From NCBI RefSeq assembly GCF_964340395.1, contig NC_135557.1:21216225-21226224 (forward strand): a stretch of 10,000 nucleotides of DNA, in the 5' to 3' direction. A program made the position numbers and the translations under genes. The DNA comes from Glandiceps talaboti. Taxonomy: Eukaryota; Hemichordata; Enteropneusta; Spengelidae. Under the pieces are notes generated by a model, which did not search any database, was not told the DNA's origin, and saw nothing but the letters and a program-made list of their open reading frames with translations. Of the stretch, positions 1-7,871 are shown one piece after another (the stretch's first letter is position 1; the number at the start of each line of letters is the position of its first letter).

Positions 1-345
1 GTAATGTAAATCAAAACAATGAATATTGACAAATTGTAATAGCACTATAAATACTACAGTTGCTTCTTGAACTTACTTCTATGTAGGCCTAAACTATTTT
101 GTGTGGGAATTGTACAGCTCATATTACAGTGGAAGCTTGTTGACTTGAAACAAATCATCTAAAGTCATAGACACTGGAGAGACACGCTCTCCAACATCTA
201 TGTCTAAGTGTGGCTTAACAGAAATCTCACTATGGGGGCATGTGTGTGTGTGTGGGGGGGGGGGGGTAACTTCAAATTAGTTGTCAAAGGAGGGGAGTCA
301 TAGTTTTATATCGTGGTTCAAGGTGTTACTATCTTTATTTACACT
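1..345. other. Intronic sequence upstream of exon 1, with GT/G microsatellite
   Basis: No exon, RNA gene or regulatory motif could be supported here. The stretch is AT-rich with stops in all frames. A simple repeat at about 241-266 consists of alternating GT followed by an uninterrupted run of 13 G. This is most simply the intron preceding exon 1, whose upstream exon lies outside the window. Exon 1 needs a preceding exon that leaves two bases of a codon. Confidence 0.55.
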
Positions 346-929
346 TTACAGGAGTGATCCTAAACTACTGTGTTCATCACCTAATGATGGATCAGTCATT
401 GACTGACATTGACTGACATTGTATCATTATCTACATTACAGGAGTGATCCTAAACTACTGTTTTCATAATCTAATGATGGATCTGTCATTGACTAACATT
501 GACTGACATTGTATCATTATCTACATTACAGGAGTGATCCTAAACTACTGTTTTCATCGTCTAATGATGGATCTGTCATTGACTAACATTGACTGACATT
601 GTATCATTATCTAAATTACAGGAGTGATCCTAAACTACTGTTTTCATCATCTAATGATGGATCTGTCATTGACTGACATTGTATCATTATCTACATTACA
701 GGAGTGATCCTAAACTACTGTTTTCATCGTCTAATGATGGATCTGTCATTGACTAACATTGACTGACATTGTATCATTATCTAAATTACAGGAGTGATCC
801 TAAACTACTGTTTTCATCGTCTAATGATGGATCTGTCATTGACTGACATTGACTGACATTGTATCATTATCTAAATTACAGGAGTGATCCTAAACTACTG
901 TTTTCATCGTCTAATGATGGATCTGTCAT
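346..929 (+). repeat. 90-bp tandem array duplicating the intron 3' splice site and 5' half of exon 1
   Basis: Seven copies of TTACAG followed by GAGTGATCCTAAACTACTG end their acceptor AG at 351, 441, 531, 621, 701, 791 and 881. The spacing is 90 bp except for one 80-bp step caused by loss of a 10-base GACTGACATT/GACTAACATT subunit. Each full unit holds about 48 bases matching exon 1 (882-929), then one to three copies of the 10-base element, then GTATCATTATCTAMATTACAG. The last copy runs straight into the intact exon. Reading an upstream copy in the exon 1 frame reaches GAC TAA or GAC TGA soon after the exon-like part, so only the last acceptor gives an open exon. Confidence 0.93.
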
Positions 930-969
930 AGCCTGGGCATCAGGAGGAGGAGTACATGATAAAATTGAG
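882..969 (+). CDS. Exon 1 of WD40 protein (first exon seen in window)
   Basis: The exon lies between ...AAATTACAG and GTAATT. It starts with one base finishing a codon and then encodes 29 residues, residues 1-29 of the visible fragment, beginning SDPKLLFSSSNDGSVIAWAS and ending in VHDKIE. LLFSSSNDGSVIAWA is the typical last half of a WD40 blade: strand, turn with N-D-G, strand, W plus a small residue. The beginning of that blade must sit in an upstream exon. The exon ends in phase 0, which fits exon 2. Six degenerate copies of its first half lie immediately upstream as part of a 90-bp array; this acceptor is chosen because it is the only one followed by an uninterrupted exon and a donor. Confidence 0.85.
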
Positions 970-1598
970 GTAATTCTTAAATCCTGTCACTTTTATTTTA
1001 AGATTTAGAATGAATTGAAGATTGGTTTAATGATATTGTGGAGTCATGATAGTTGAATGGTTTCCCCGAATGGCTAACATCTTTGAGCAAGATTCGGACC
1101 AGAATAATGGCCCCAGTCAATCAAGCTCTATAATTGGGATCCCGTGGCGGATCGGTAGAGTGTCAATGTCAATGTTACAAGGGTAACATTCTCTATGTGC
1201 TACTCTCGTTCATAGCATTCATATCAAGTGTGAAAGTATACTGTTACAATTGGTTTATCCATAGTTGGTGGAGAGTCTATGGGTTTATCTACAAGCTTAG
1301 CATGTGGTTTTTCTATTTTGGTCAATTAGCAAATGAAACAGTATACTTTTACAAGTGGTATGGATGCTATAAATGATTGTGTTACATACAGAAAACACTT
1401 TACTTGGGTGTTCTGGGTTGTAGATCCTATGCACTTATAAATGCTGCAATGGATTGTATGCTTCCCAGGAAAATAAGGAAGTGTTAAGGGCCATTGTGCC
1501 ACTATAGGTCCAAAGATGAGAACTAATTATACAATGCTTTGAGTGCAGTGTTGGCAAGCGTTCTGTAAAATTAAACATTACTATTATTGTATTAACAG
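970..1598 (+). other. Intron 1, containing an imperfect inverted repeat
   Basis: The intron begins GTAATT and ends TATTAACAG. Apart from the fold-back segment near 1183-1385, nothing gene-like could be supported. An 80-codon open frame at 1134-1376 is rich in Y, F, W and C, lacks domain character and lies across the inverted repeat, so it is treated as chance. Confidence 0.7.
1212..1370. repeat. Imperfect inverted repeat (fold-back element) in intron 1
   Basis: AAAGTATACTGTT at 1233-1245 is the exact reverse complement of AACAGTATACTTT at 1337-1349. The match extends outwards imperfectly: ATAGCATTCATATC at 1212-1225 pairs mostly with GGTATGGATGCTAT ending at 1370. It also extends inwards weakly (CAATTGG against TCAATT). 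The arms are about 40-48 bp and the spacer about 70 bp. A separate perfect 8-bp hairpin, AATGTTAC/GTAACATT, sits just upstream at 1171-1190. It could be a decayed miniature inverted-repeat transposon. No target-site duplication was identified. Confidence 0.6.
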
Positions 1599-1695
1599 CT
1601 TGGTTCACCTATCTACTGTATGGCCATTAATTTCAAAAGACACCAACTGATATGTGGATTTAACAGTGTACTCAGAACATATGACTTGGATGAAA
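1599..1695 (+). CDS. Exon 2 of WD40 protein
   Basis: The exon lies between TATTAACAG and GTAAGT. It encodes 32 residues (30-61 of the fragment) and leaves one base that joins with AT of exon 3 to give Asn. The peptide begins LGSPIYCMAINFKRHQLICG and closes with NSVLRTYDLDE, the outline of a whole WD40 blade: hydrophobic strand, L-I-C-G strand, strand ending T-Y-D. The last 37 bases of the exon plus GTAAG form the first unit of the 42-bp array that follows. Because the unit is 42 bases and in frame, donors at 1738, 1780, 1822, 1864 and 1906 would serve equally well for frame and phase, each adding 14 residues. The first donor at 1696 is preferred because it yields the standard blade length, but this is an inference. 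Confidence 0.82.
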
Positions 1696-3104
1696 GTAAG
1701 TTTAACAGTGTACTCAGAACATATGACTTGGATGAAAGTAAGTTTAACAGTGTACTCAGAACATATGACTTGGATGAAAGTAAGTTTAACAGTGTACTCA
1801 GAACATATGACTTGGATGAAAGTAAGTTTAACAGTGCACTCACAACATATGACTTGGATGAAAGTAAGTTTAACAGTGTACTCAGAACATATGACTTCGA
1901 TGAAAGTAAGTTTAACAGTGTACTCAGAACATAGGACTTGGATGAAAGTAAGTTTAACGGTGTACTCAGAACATAGGACTTGGATGAAAGTAAGTTTAAC
2001 GGTGTACTCAGAACATATGACTTGGATGAAAGTAAGTTTAACAGTGTACTCAGAACATAGGACTTGGATGAAAGTAAGTTTAACAGTGTACTCAGAACAT
2101 AGGACTTGGATGAAAGTAAGTTTAACAGTGTACTCAGAACATATGATTTGGATGAAAGTAAGTTTAATAGTGTACTCAGAACATAGGACTTGAGTGTAAC
2201 AGTGTACTCAGAACATATGACTTGGATGAAATTAAGTGTAACAGTGTACTCAGAACATAGGACTTGGATGAAATTAAGTTTAACAGTGTACTCAGAACAT
2301 AGGACTTGGATGAAAGTAAGTGTAACAGTGTACTCAGAACATATGACTTGGATGAAATTAAGTTTAACAGTGTACTCAGAACATAGGACTTGGATGAAAG
2401 TAAGTTTAACAGTGTACTCAGAACATATGACTTGGATGAAAGTAAGTTTAACGGTGTACTCAGAACATATGACTTGGATGAAAGTAAGTTTAACAGTGTA
2501 CTCAGAACATATGACTTGGATGAAAGTAAGTTTAACAGTGTACTCAGAACATATGACTTGGATGAAAGTAAGTTTAACGGTGTACTCAGAACATATGACT
2601 TGGATGAAAGTAAGTTTAACGGTGTACTCAGAACATATGACTTGGATGAAAGTAAGTTTAACAGTGTACTCAGAACATATGACTTGGATGAAAGTAAGTT
2701 TAACAGTGTACTCAGAATATATGACTTGGATGAAAGTAAGTTTAACAGTGTACTCAGAACATATGACTTGGATGAAAGTAAGTTTAACAGTGTACTCAGA
2801 ACATATGACTTGGATGAAAGTAAGTGTAACAGTGTGAGACTTGGATGGAAGTAAGTTTAACAGTGTACTCAGAACATATGACTTGGATGAAAGTAAGTTT
2901 AACAGTGTGAGACTTGGATGGAAGTAAGTTTAACAGTGTACTCAGAACATATGACTTGGATGAAAGTAAGTTTAACGGTGTACTCAGAACATATGACTTG
3001 GATGAATGTAAGTTTAACAGTGTACTCAGAACATAGGACTTGGATGAAAGTAAGTTTAACAATGTACTCAGAACATAGGACTTGGATGAAAGTAACTTTA
3101 ACAG
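1659..3104 (+). repeat. 42-bp tandem array duplicating the exon 2 3' end and its splice donor (about 35 units)
   Basis: The unit begins TTTAACAGTGTACTCAGAAC and ends GACTTGGATGAAAGTAAG. It equals the last 37 bases of exon 2 plus the first 5 of the intron. I count about 35 units, with shortened ones near 2164-2193 and 2826-2935. Most carry an intact A|GTAAGT donor. Some have ATTAAG, which destroys the GT, and one has GAATGTAAG. The first six units read in frame as a 14-residue repeat, FNSVLRTYDLDESK, with minor changes in units 5 and 6. The seventh has TAT changed to TAG, stopping the frame at 1934. Long open frames seen on both strands here come from the unit length being a multiple of three. 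Confidence 0.95.
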
Positions 3105-3106
3105 CT

Positions 3107-3297
3107 TAGTACTACAGAATTGGTGACATAATACTCCAGAACTGATGACATAGTACTACAAAACTGATGAATGAAATAGTATTGCAGAACTGATGACATA
3201 ATACTACACAAAGCTGATGACATAATACTACACAAAGTTGATGACATAATACTACAGAACTGATGACATAATACTACAGAACTGATGACAAAGAATA
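3107..3297 (+). repeat. 22-24-bp tandem repeats in intron 2, first block
   Basis: Units are of the type CTGATGACATAATACTACAG plus two bases (22 bp) and a 24-bp variant containing ACACAAAGCTGATGACATAA. They begin directly after the last 42-bp unit. They are clearly related in sequence and length to the CTGATGACACAGTAGTACAG units of intron 4. No coding or RNA function is supported. Confidence 0.85.
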
Positions 3298-3775
3298 CAA
3301 TTTTATGACTTGAAACATTCTAACAGAGTAGAAACCCTTCATTTTTGTGGAAAGGAATAATATTTGTAATCTCCATTTTTTTTTTATTGGTGACATAATA
3401 CTCCAGAACTGATGACATAGTACTACAAAACTGATGAATGAAATAGTATTGCAGAACTGATGACATAATACTACACAAAGCTGATGACATAATACTACAC
3501 AAAGTTGATGACATAATACTACACAAAGCTGATGACATAATACTACAGAACTGATGACATAATACTACACAAAGCTGATGACATAATACTACACAAAGCT
3601 GATGACATAATACTACACAAAGCTGATGACATAATACTACACAAAGCTGATGACATAATACTACAGAACTGATGACAAAGAATACAATTTTATGACTTGA
3701 AACATTCTAACAGAGTAGAAACCCTTCATTTTTGTGGAAAGGAATAATATTTGTAATCTCCATTTTTTTTTTATT
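3119..3775 (+). repeat. Large tandem duplication in the 3' part of intron 2
   Basis: Two adjacent copies start with ATTGGTGACATAATACTCCAG, at 3119 and 3386. Each contains the short tandem repeats, then GAATACAATTTTATGACTTG, a unique stretch including GTAGAAACCCTTCATTTTTG, and finally CTCCA followed by ten T and ATT. The first copy is 267 bp. The second is longer, about 390 bp, because the internal 24-bp repeats have expanded. The second copy ends six bases before the first base of exon 3, so the polypyrimidine tract of the real acceptor is part of the duplicated block but the TTCCAG itself is not. Confidence 0.88.
3386..3680 (+). repeat. 22-24-bp tandem repeats in intron 2, second (expanded) block
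   Basis: This block has the same start and end as the one at 3119-3297 but with extra units of the ACACAAAGCTGATGACATAATACT kind. The identical flanks show that it arose by segment duplication followed by gain or loss of short units. Confidence 0.85.
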
Positions 3776-3781
3776 TTCCAG

Positions 3782-3890
3782 ATAAAGACAGTGGCCATGT
3801 GATCAATTTGAAATCAGTAACAGAAAATTTTGATCATTCTGATATACTTCGTTGTGTTTTATGCAATGAATCAAGAATTTACACAGCAGG
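3782..3890 (+). CDS. Exon 3 of WD40 protein
   Basis: The exon follows a ten-T tract and ATTTTCCAG and is followed by GTGAGT. It starts with AT (completing Asn 62), encodes 35 residues (63-97) and ends with GG. The peptide begins KDSGHVINLKSVTENFDHSD and ends ESRIYTA. HSDILRCVLCNESRIYTAG is the first half of a WD40 blade: H-S-D turn, strand, and Y-T-A-G in the position of the usual L-x-S-G. The blade is completed in exon 4. Other frames of this stretch contain stops or lack the WD40 pattern; an ATG-started open frame at 3830-4036 is out of frame and runs through the donor. Confidence 0.88.
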
Positions 3891-4163
3891 GTGAGTTTTC
3901 TAGATTTTTGGATATTATACAGATGCATGGGCCAATACCACAAGATAATAGCTGCATTGTATACAGATGTATGGCCACACTTACAGCTACGAATAAAATA
4001 TGGACTTTGTTGATGCTGTTTAAACTTGTTTTTTAAAGTAGAAATACATGGTAAAATTGTTTTTACAAATCCAAGATAAATTACCTATCTCTTCCATTTG
4101 GCCACTCTAAGATGTCACGTTATTATCAAATAGTATTTGAACTTTGAACATGTTTTTTTCTAG
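3891..4163 (+). other. Intron 3, no internal features seen
   Basis: The intron runs from GTGAGT to a pyrimidine-rich acceptor, GTTTTTTTCTAG. It is AT-rich single-copy sequence. It is the only intron before intron 5 without a tandem array. Confidence 0.8.
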
Positions 4164-4217
4164 GTATGATGGTAAATTGATTTGTTTTGATTCAAGAGGA
4201 CTCAGTAAAATATTCTG
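4164..4217 (+). CDS. Exon 4 of WD40 protein (short, 54 bp)
   Basis: The exon lies between TTTTTTTCTAG and GTAAGT. Its first base completes Gly 98 (GG|G). It then encodes 17 residues, YDGKLICFDSRGLSKIF (99-115), and leaves TG to be completed as Cys by exon 5. A-G-Y-D-G-K-L-I-C-F-D across the exon 3/4 junction is a textbook second half of a WD40 blade, with the S-x-D-G-x-I-x-x-W-D pattern and F in place of W. Both splice sites are strong. The exon is short, but the agreement of phase and motif on both sides makes it secure. Confidence 0.88.
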
Positions 4218-4242
4218 GTAAGTTTGAATTTTGTATGATATA

Positions 4243-5723
4243 GTACTACTGTAATAGAACTGATGACACAGTACTACAGAACTAATGACACAGTAGTACA
4301 GAACTGATGACACAGTAGTACAGAACTGATGACACAGTGGTACAGAACTGATAACATAGCACGACCACTAAATTGATGACACAGTAGTACAGAACTGATG
4401 ACACAGTACAGAACTGATGACACAGTAGTACAGAACTGATGACAAAGCACAACCACTAAATTGATGACACAGTACTACAGAACTGATGACACAGTAGTAC
4501 AGAACTGATGACACAGTACTACGGAACTAATGACACAGTAGTACAGAACTGGTGACACAGTAGTACAGAACTGATGACACAGTAGTACAGAACTAATGAC
4601 ACAGTAGTACAGAACTGATGACATAGTAGTACAGAACTGATGACACAGTACTACGGAACTAATGACACAGTAGTACAGAACTGGTGACACAGTAGTACAG
4701 AACTGATGACACAGTAGTACAGAACTAATGACACAGTAGTACAGAACTGATGACACAGTAGTACAGAACTGATGACACAGTACTACGGAACTAATGACAC
4801 AGTGGTACAGAACTGATAACATAGCACGACCACTAAATTGATGACACAGTAGTACAGAACTGATGACACAGTACAGAACTGATGACACAGTAGTACAGAA
4901 CTGATGACATAGTAGTACAGAACTGGTGACACAGTAGTACAGAACTGGTGACACAGTAGTACAGAACTGATGACACAGTAGTACAGAACTAATGACACAG
5001 TAGTACAGAACTGATGACATAGTAGTACAGAACTGGTGACACAGTAGTACAGAACTGATGACACAGTGGTACAGAACTAATGACATAGTAGTACAGAACT
5101 AATGACACAGTAGTACAGAACTGATGACACAGTAGTACAGAACTAATGACACAGTAGTACAGAACTGATGACACAGTGGTACAGAACTAATGACATAGTA
5201 CAGAACTAATGACACAGTAGTACAGAACTGATGACACAGTAGTACAGAACTAATGACACAGTAGTACAGAACTGATGACATAGTAGTACAGAACTAATGA
5301 CACAGTAGCACAGAACTGATGACACAGTAGTACAGAACTAATGACACAGTAGTACAGAACTGGTGACACAGTAGTACAGAACTGATGACACAGTAGTACA
5401 GAACTAATGACACAGTAGTACAGAACTGATGACATAGTAGTACAGAACTGGTGACACAGTAGTACAGAACTGATGACACAGTAGTACAGAACTAATGACA
5501 CAGTAGTACAGAACTGGTGACACAGTAGTACAGAACTGGTGACACAGTAGTACAGAACTAATGACACAGTAGTACAGAACTGATGACATAGTAGTACAGA
5601 ACTGATGACATAGCATGACCACTAAATTGATGACACATAACTACAGAAGTGATGACATAGTATTACAGAACTGATGACATAGTATTACAGAAGTGATGAC
5701 ATAGGACCACTAAATTGATGACA
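4243..5723 (+). repeat. Large 22-bp tandem array filling most of intron 4 (about 65 units)
   Basis: The basic unit is CTGATGACACAGTAGTACAG plus AA. Variants have CTAATGAC, CTGGTGAC, CATAGTAGTAC or CAGTACTACGG. It begins about 25 bases after the donor of exon 4, so it does not include exon sequence. Higher-order structure is visible. CTACGGAACTAATG recurs 132 bp apart, six units, at 4519, 4651 and 4783. The variant containing ATAGCACGACCACTAAATTG recurs with identical neighbours 465 bp apart, near 4351 and 4816, and again near 5608. No stops fall in the minus strand over long distances, purely because of the repeat composition. Confidence 0.95.
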
Positions 5724-5812
5724 CGTCCTGATTTGTTGTCCCCAGTGACTCATATACTGTTTATACAAAACAATGGCAAACTTTGTGATAAAAATGTCTT
5801 ACTTTATTACAG

Positions 5813-5881
5813 TAACAGTAAAGCTCATGATGCTGGTATAACAAGTCTTATATTGGTCAAAGACACAGAAAACAATACAAG
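5813..5881 (+). CDS. Exon 5 of WD40 protein
   Basis: The exon lies between CTTTATTACAG and GTAATC. Its first T completes Cys 116. It then encodes 22 residues, 117-138, beginning NSKAHDAGITSLILVKD and ending TENNT, and leaves AG to form Arg with exon 6. K-A-H-D-A-G-I-T-S-L-I is the canonical blade opening with the conserved G-H/A-H dipeptide and turn. The acceptor is followed by TAACAG, so an alternative acceptor six bases downstream would remove two residues without changing frame. Confidence 0.88.
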
Positions 5882-6039
5882 GTAATCTTATTTACTCAAA
5901 TTTGACAACTTTAAGATTTTCTTTTGTTTTTTAAGTGTTTGTTATCACATTGCAAACAAATATGATATAAACAAATGTGAGCATTCTCCACTTCCAATAT
6001 TACATTACATTTATTGGTGTATATGTATGTATCTTGCAG
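5882..6039 (+). other. Intron 5, short, no internal features seen
   Basis: This intron runs from GTAATC to ATGTATCTTGCAG. It is 158 bases of AT-rich single-copy sequence and the shortest intron in the window. Confidence 0.85.
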
Positions 6040-6223
6040 ACTGCTAACAGGTTCATTTGACAAAGTTGTCAAGATTTGGTCACAAGATGGTCAGCTGACT
6101 CACAGACTAGATGGTTTCCTAGCAACCATAACTGGTCTTTGTTATGTACCAAGGAACAAAACTGTGTGGATTGCCAGTGGATCTTCAGTAGCCAGCATGT
6201 ATGATCCTAAATCTGGGGAAAAT
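6040..6223 (+). CDS. Exon 6 of WD40 protein (longest exon, more than one blade)
   Basis: The exon lies between GTATCTTGCAG and GTAAGT. Its first base completes Arg 139, then 61 residues follow (140-200), ending in phase 0. L-L-T-G-S-F-D-K-V-V-K-I-W-S closes the blade begun in exon 5 and is the clearest WD40 signature in the window, with the D of the structural tetrad, V-K and the terminal W. The next blade follows: TITGLCYVPRNKTVWIASGS, then SVASMYDPKSG, closing on Y-D. A plus-strand open frame starting upstream at 6014 covers the same residues but includes intron sequence. No deletions or missing core residues are seen. Confidence 0.92.
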
Positions 6224-6603
6224 GTAAGTTACTACCTTATCTTGTACTAACATGCACACTCAGATTTACAGAGTCATCCACAAGCACACTTGAAGATGTA
6301 TGCATGCACACAGAGACATACACATGCACACTAGATATACATCATGTGCACACATAAACATATCTATGCATACCAGATATACAGTTGCACACATACAGGT
6401 GCAAACTCTGGTATATGTTTTCACACACAGACATACACATGCACACTCAGATACATGCTTGTGCACATAGGCATACATCATGCACACATATACATATGCA
6501 CTCTCACATATACACATATAGGCATTCTTATGCACATAGCTACACACCATGCATTTACTTCTATGCTCAGAGATGAATCTAATTTCTTTTCTTCATTATT
6601 TAG
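6224..6603 (+). other. Intron 6, mostly degenerate CA-rich repeat
   Basis: The intron runs from GTAAGT to TTCATTATTTAG. About 6250-6557 is a degenerate tract of CACACA, CATGCACAC, AGACATACACATGCACAC and ATACAT words, in places resembling a 30-35-bp unit; ACATACACATGCACACT occurs twice. Open frames on both strands through it are rich in H, T and C or Y, C and V and reflect the repeat, not genes. Confidence 0.75.
6250..6557. repeat. Degenerate CA-rich tandem repeat
   Basis: GACATACACATGCACACT occurs at about 6315 and 6431, with many partial versions between and after. The decay is far greater than in the other arrays, which suggests an older or less homogenised repeat. Confidence 0.7.
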
Positions 6604-6697
6604 GTGTCTGATTTCATTGGAACATTTCAAGGAGAAGAAACAGAAAAATATCATTTACAGTTGCTGAAATACTTCCCAGAAATGAACCAAGTCATAG
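6604..6697 (+). CDS. Exon 7 of WD40 protein
   Basis: The exon lies between CATTATTTAG and GTATGT. It encodes 31 residues, 201-231, in phase 0 at the start and leaves one base (G) that joins GA of exon 8 to give Gly. The peptide begins VSDFIGTFQGEETEKYHLQL and ends with KYFPEMNQVI. V-S-D-F-I finishes the loop after the S-M-Y-D blade; Y-H-L-Q-L-L-K-Y-F and Q-V-I-G-S fit the first two strands of the next blade. Its last 34 bases are repeated 21 more times downstream together with the donor. The first donor is chosen because any later donor forces reading into GGT ATG TAG, an immediate stop. Confidence 0.85.
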
Positions 6698-7871
6698 GTA
6701 TGTAGATTTATGTAAAGACTGAAATACTTCCCAGAAATGAACCAAGTCATAGGTATGTAGAGTTATGTAAAGACTGCAATACTTCCCAGAAATGAACCAA
6801 GTCATAGGTATGTAGAGTTATGTAAAGATTGAAATACTTCCCAGAAATGAACCAAGTCATAGGTATGTAGAGTTATGTAAATATTGAAATACTTCCCAGA
6901 AATGAACCAAGTCATAGGTATGTAGAGTTATGTAAAGATTGAAATACTTCCCAGAAATGAACCAAGTCATAGGTATGTAGAGTTATGTAAAGATTGAAAT
7001 ACTTCCCAGACATGAACCAAGTCATAGGTATGTAGAGTTATATAAAGATTGAAATACTTCCCAGACATGAACCAAGTCATAGGTATGTAGAGTTATGTAA
7101 AGATTGAAATACTTCCCAGAAATGAACCAAGTCATAGGTATGTAGAGTTATGTAAAGATTGAAATACTTCCCAGAAATGAACTAAGTCATAGGTATGTAG
7201 AGTTATGTAAAGATTGAAATACTTCCCAGAAATGAACCAAGTCATAGGTATGTAGAGTTATGTAAAGATTGAAATACTTCCCAGAAATGAACTAAGTCAT
7301 AGGTATGTAGAGTTATGTAAAGATTGAAATACTTCCCAGAAATGAACCAAGTCATAGGTATGTAGAGTTATGTAAAGATTGAAATACTTCCCAGAAATGA
7401 ACCAAGTCATAGGTATGTAGATTTATGTAAAGATTGAAATACTTCCCAGAAATGAACTAAGTCATAGGTATGTAGAGTTATGTAAAGATTGAAATACTTC
7501 CCAGAAATGAACCAAGTCATAGGTATGTAGATTTATGTAAAGATTGAAATACTTCCCAGAAATGAACTAAGTCATAGGTATGTAGAGTTATGTAAAGATT
7601 GAAATACTTCCCAGAAATGAACCAAGTCATAGGTATGTAGAGTTATGTAAAGATTGAAATACTTCCCAGAAATGAACCAAGTCATAGGTATGTAGAGTTA
7701 TGTAAAGATTGAAATACTTCCCAGAAATGAACCAAGTCATAGGTATGTAGAGTTATGTAAAGATTGAAATACTTCCCAGAAATGAACCAAGTCATAGGTA
7801 TGTAGAGTTATGTAAAGATTGAAATACTTCCCAGAAATGAACCAAGTCATAGGTATGTAGAGTTATGTAAA
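6664..7871 (+). repeat. 55-bp tandem array duplicating the exon 7 3' end and its splice donor (22 units)
   Basis: The GTCATAG|GTATGT junction recurs at exact 55-bp steps, the first GTCATAG at 6691 and the last at 7846, which gives 22 units. Each unit has 34 bases of exon 7 (from CTGAAATACTTCCCAG) and 21 of intron ending TATGTAAAGA. The first three units keep ACTGAAAT/ACTGCAAT at the joint while the rest have ATTGAAAT. GAACTAAG variants at 7181, 7291, 7456 and 7566 and GATTTATG variants show a 110-bp dimer pattern. The length is not a multiple of three, and GTATGTAG puts a stop just after each donor. Confidence 0.96.

Noticed and set aside
1134-1376. 80-codon open frame in intron 1
   Set aside because: Unusual composition rich in aromatics and Cys, no domain, overlaps an inverted repeat, and no splice context.
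1654-2837. Plus-strand open frames reading VSLTVYSEHMTWMK repeats
   Set aside because: These are a second frame of the 42-bp array. The frame that continues exon 2 is the NSVLRTYDLDE one, which matches a WD40 blade.
1613-3062. Minus-strand open frames reading LLSSKSYVLSTLLN repeats
   Set aside because: Antisense translation of the 42-bp array whose unit is a multiple of three; no independent coding evidence.
4274-5622. Long minus-strand open frames rich in V-L-Y-Y-C, C-H-Q-F and S-S-V-L words
   Set aside because: They are direct translations of the 22-bp array in all three minus frames. The absence of stops follows from the repeat sequence, and there are no splice signals or domains.
4256-5723. 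CTGATGA words resembling C and D boxes of small nucleolar RNAs
   Set aside because: The words occur in every unit of a 22-bp satellite with no paired-terminus stem or spacing typical of a box C/D RNA.
6014-6250. ATG-started open frame of 78 codons
   Set aside because: Its core is exon 6, but the ATG and the last residues lie in introns. The splice sites at 6039/6040 and 6223/6224 explain it better.
6266-6667. Open frames on both strands in intron 6 rich in His, Thr, Cys and Tyr
   Set aside because: They translate the degenerate CA-rich repeat; one runs into exon 7 in the wrong frame.
346-7871. CRISPR-like look of regularly spaced repeats
   Set aside because: The arrays are contiguous tandem repeats without unique spacers, and the DNA is eukaryotic with introns.
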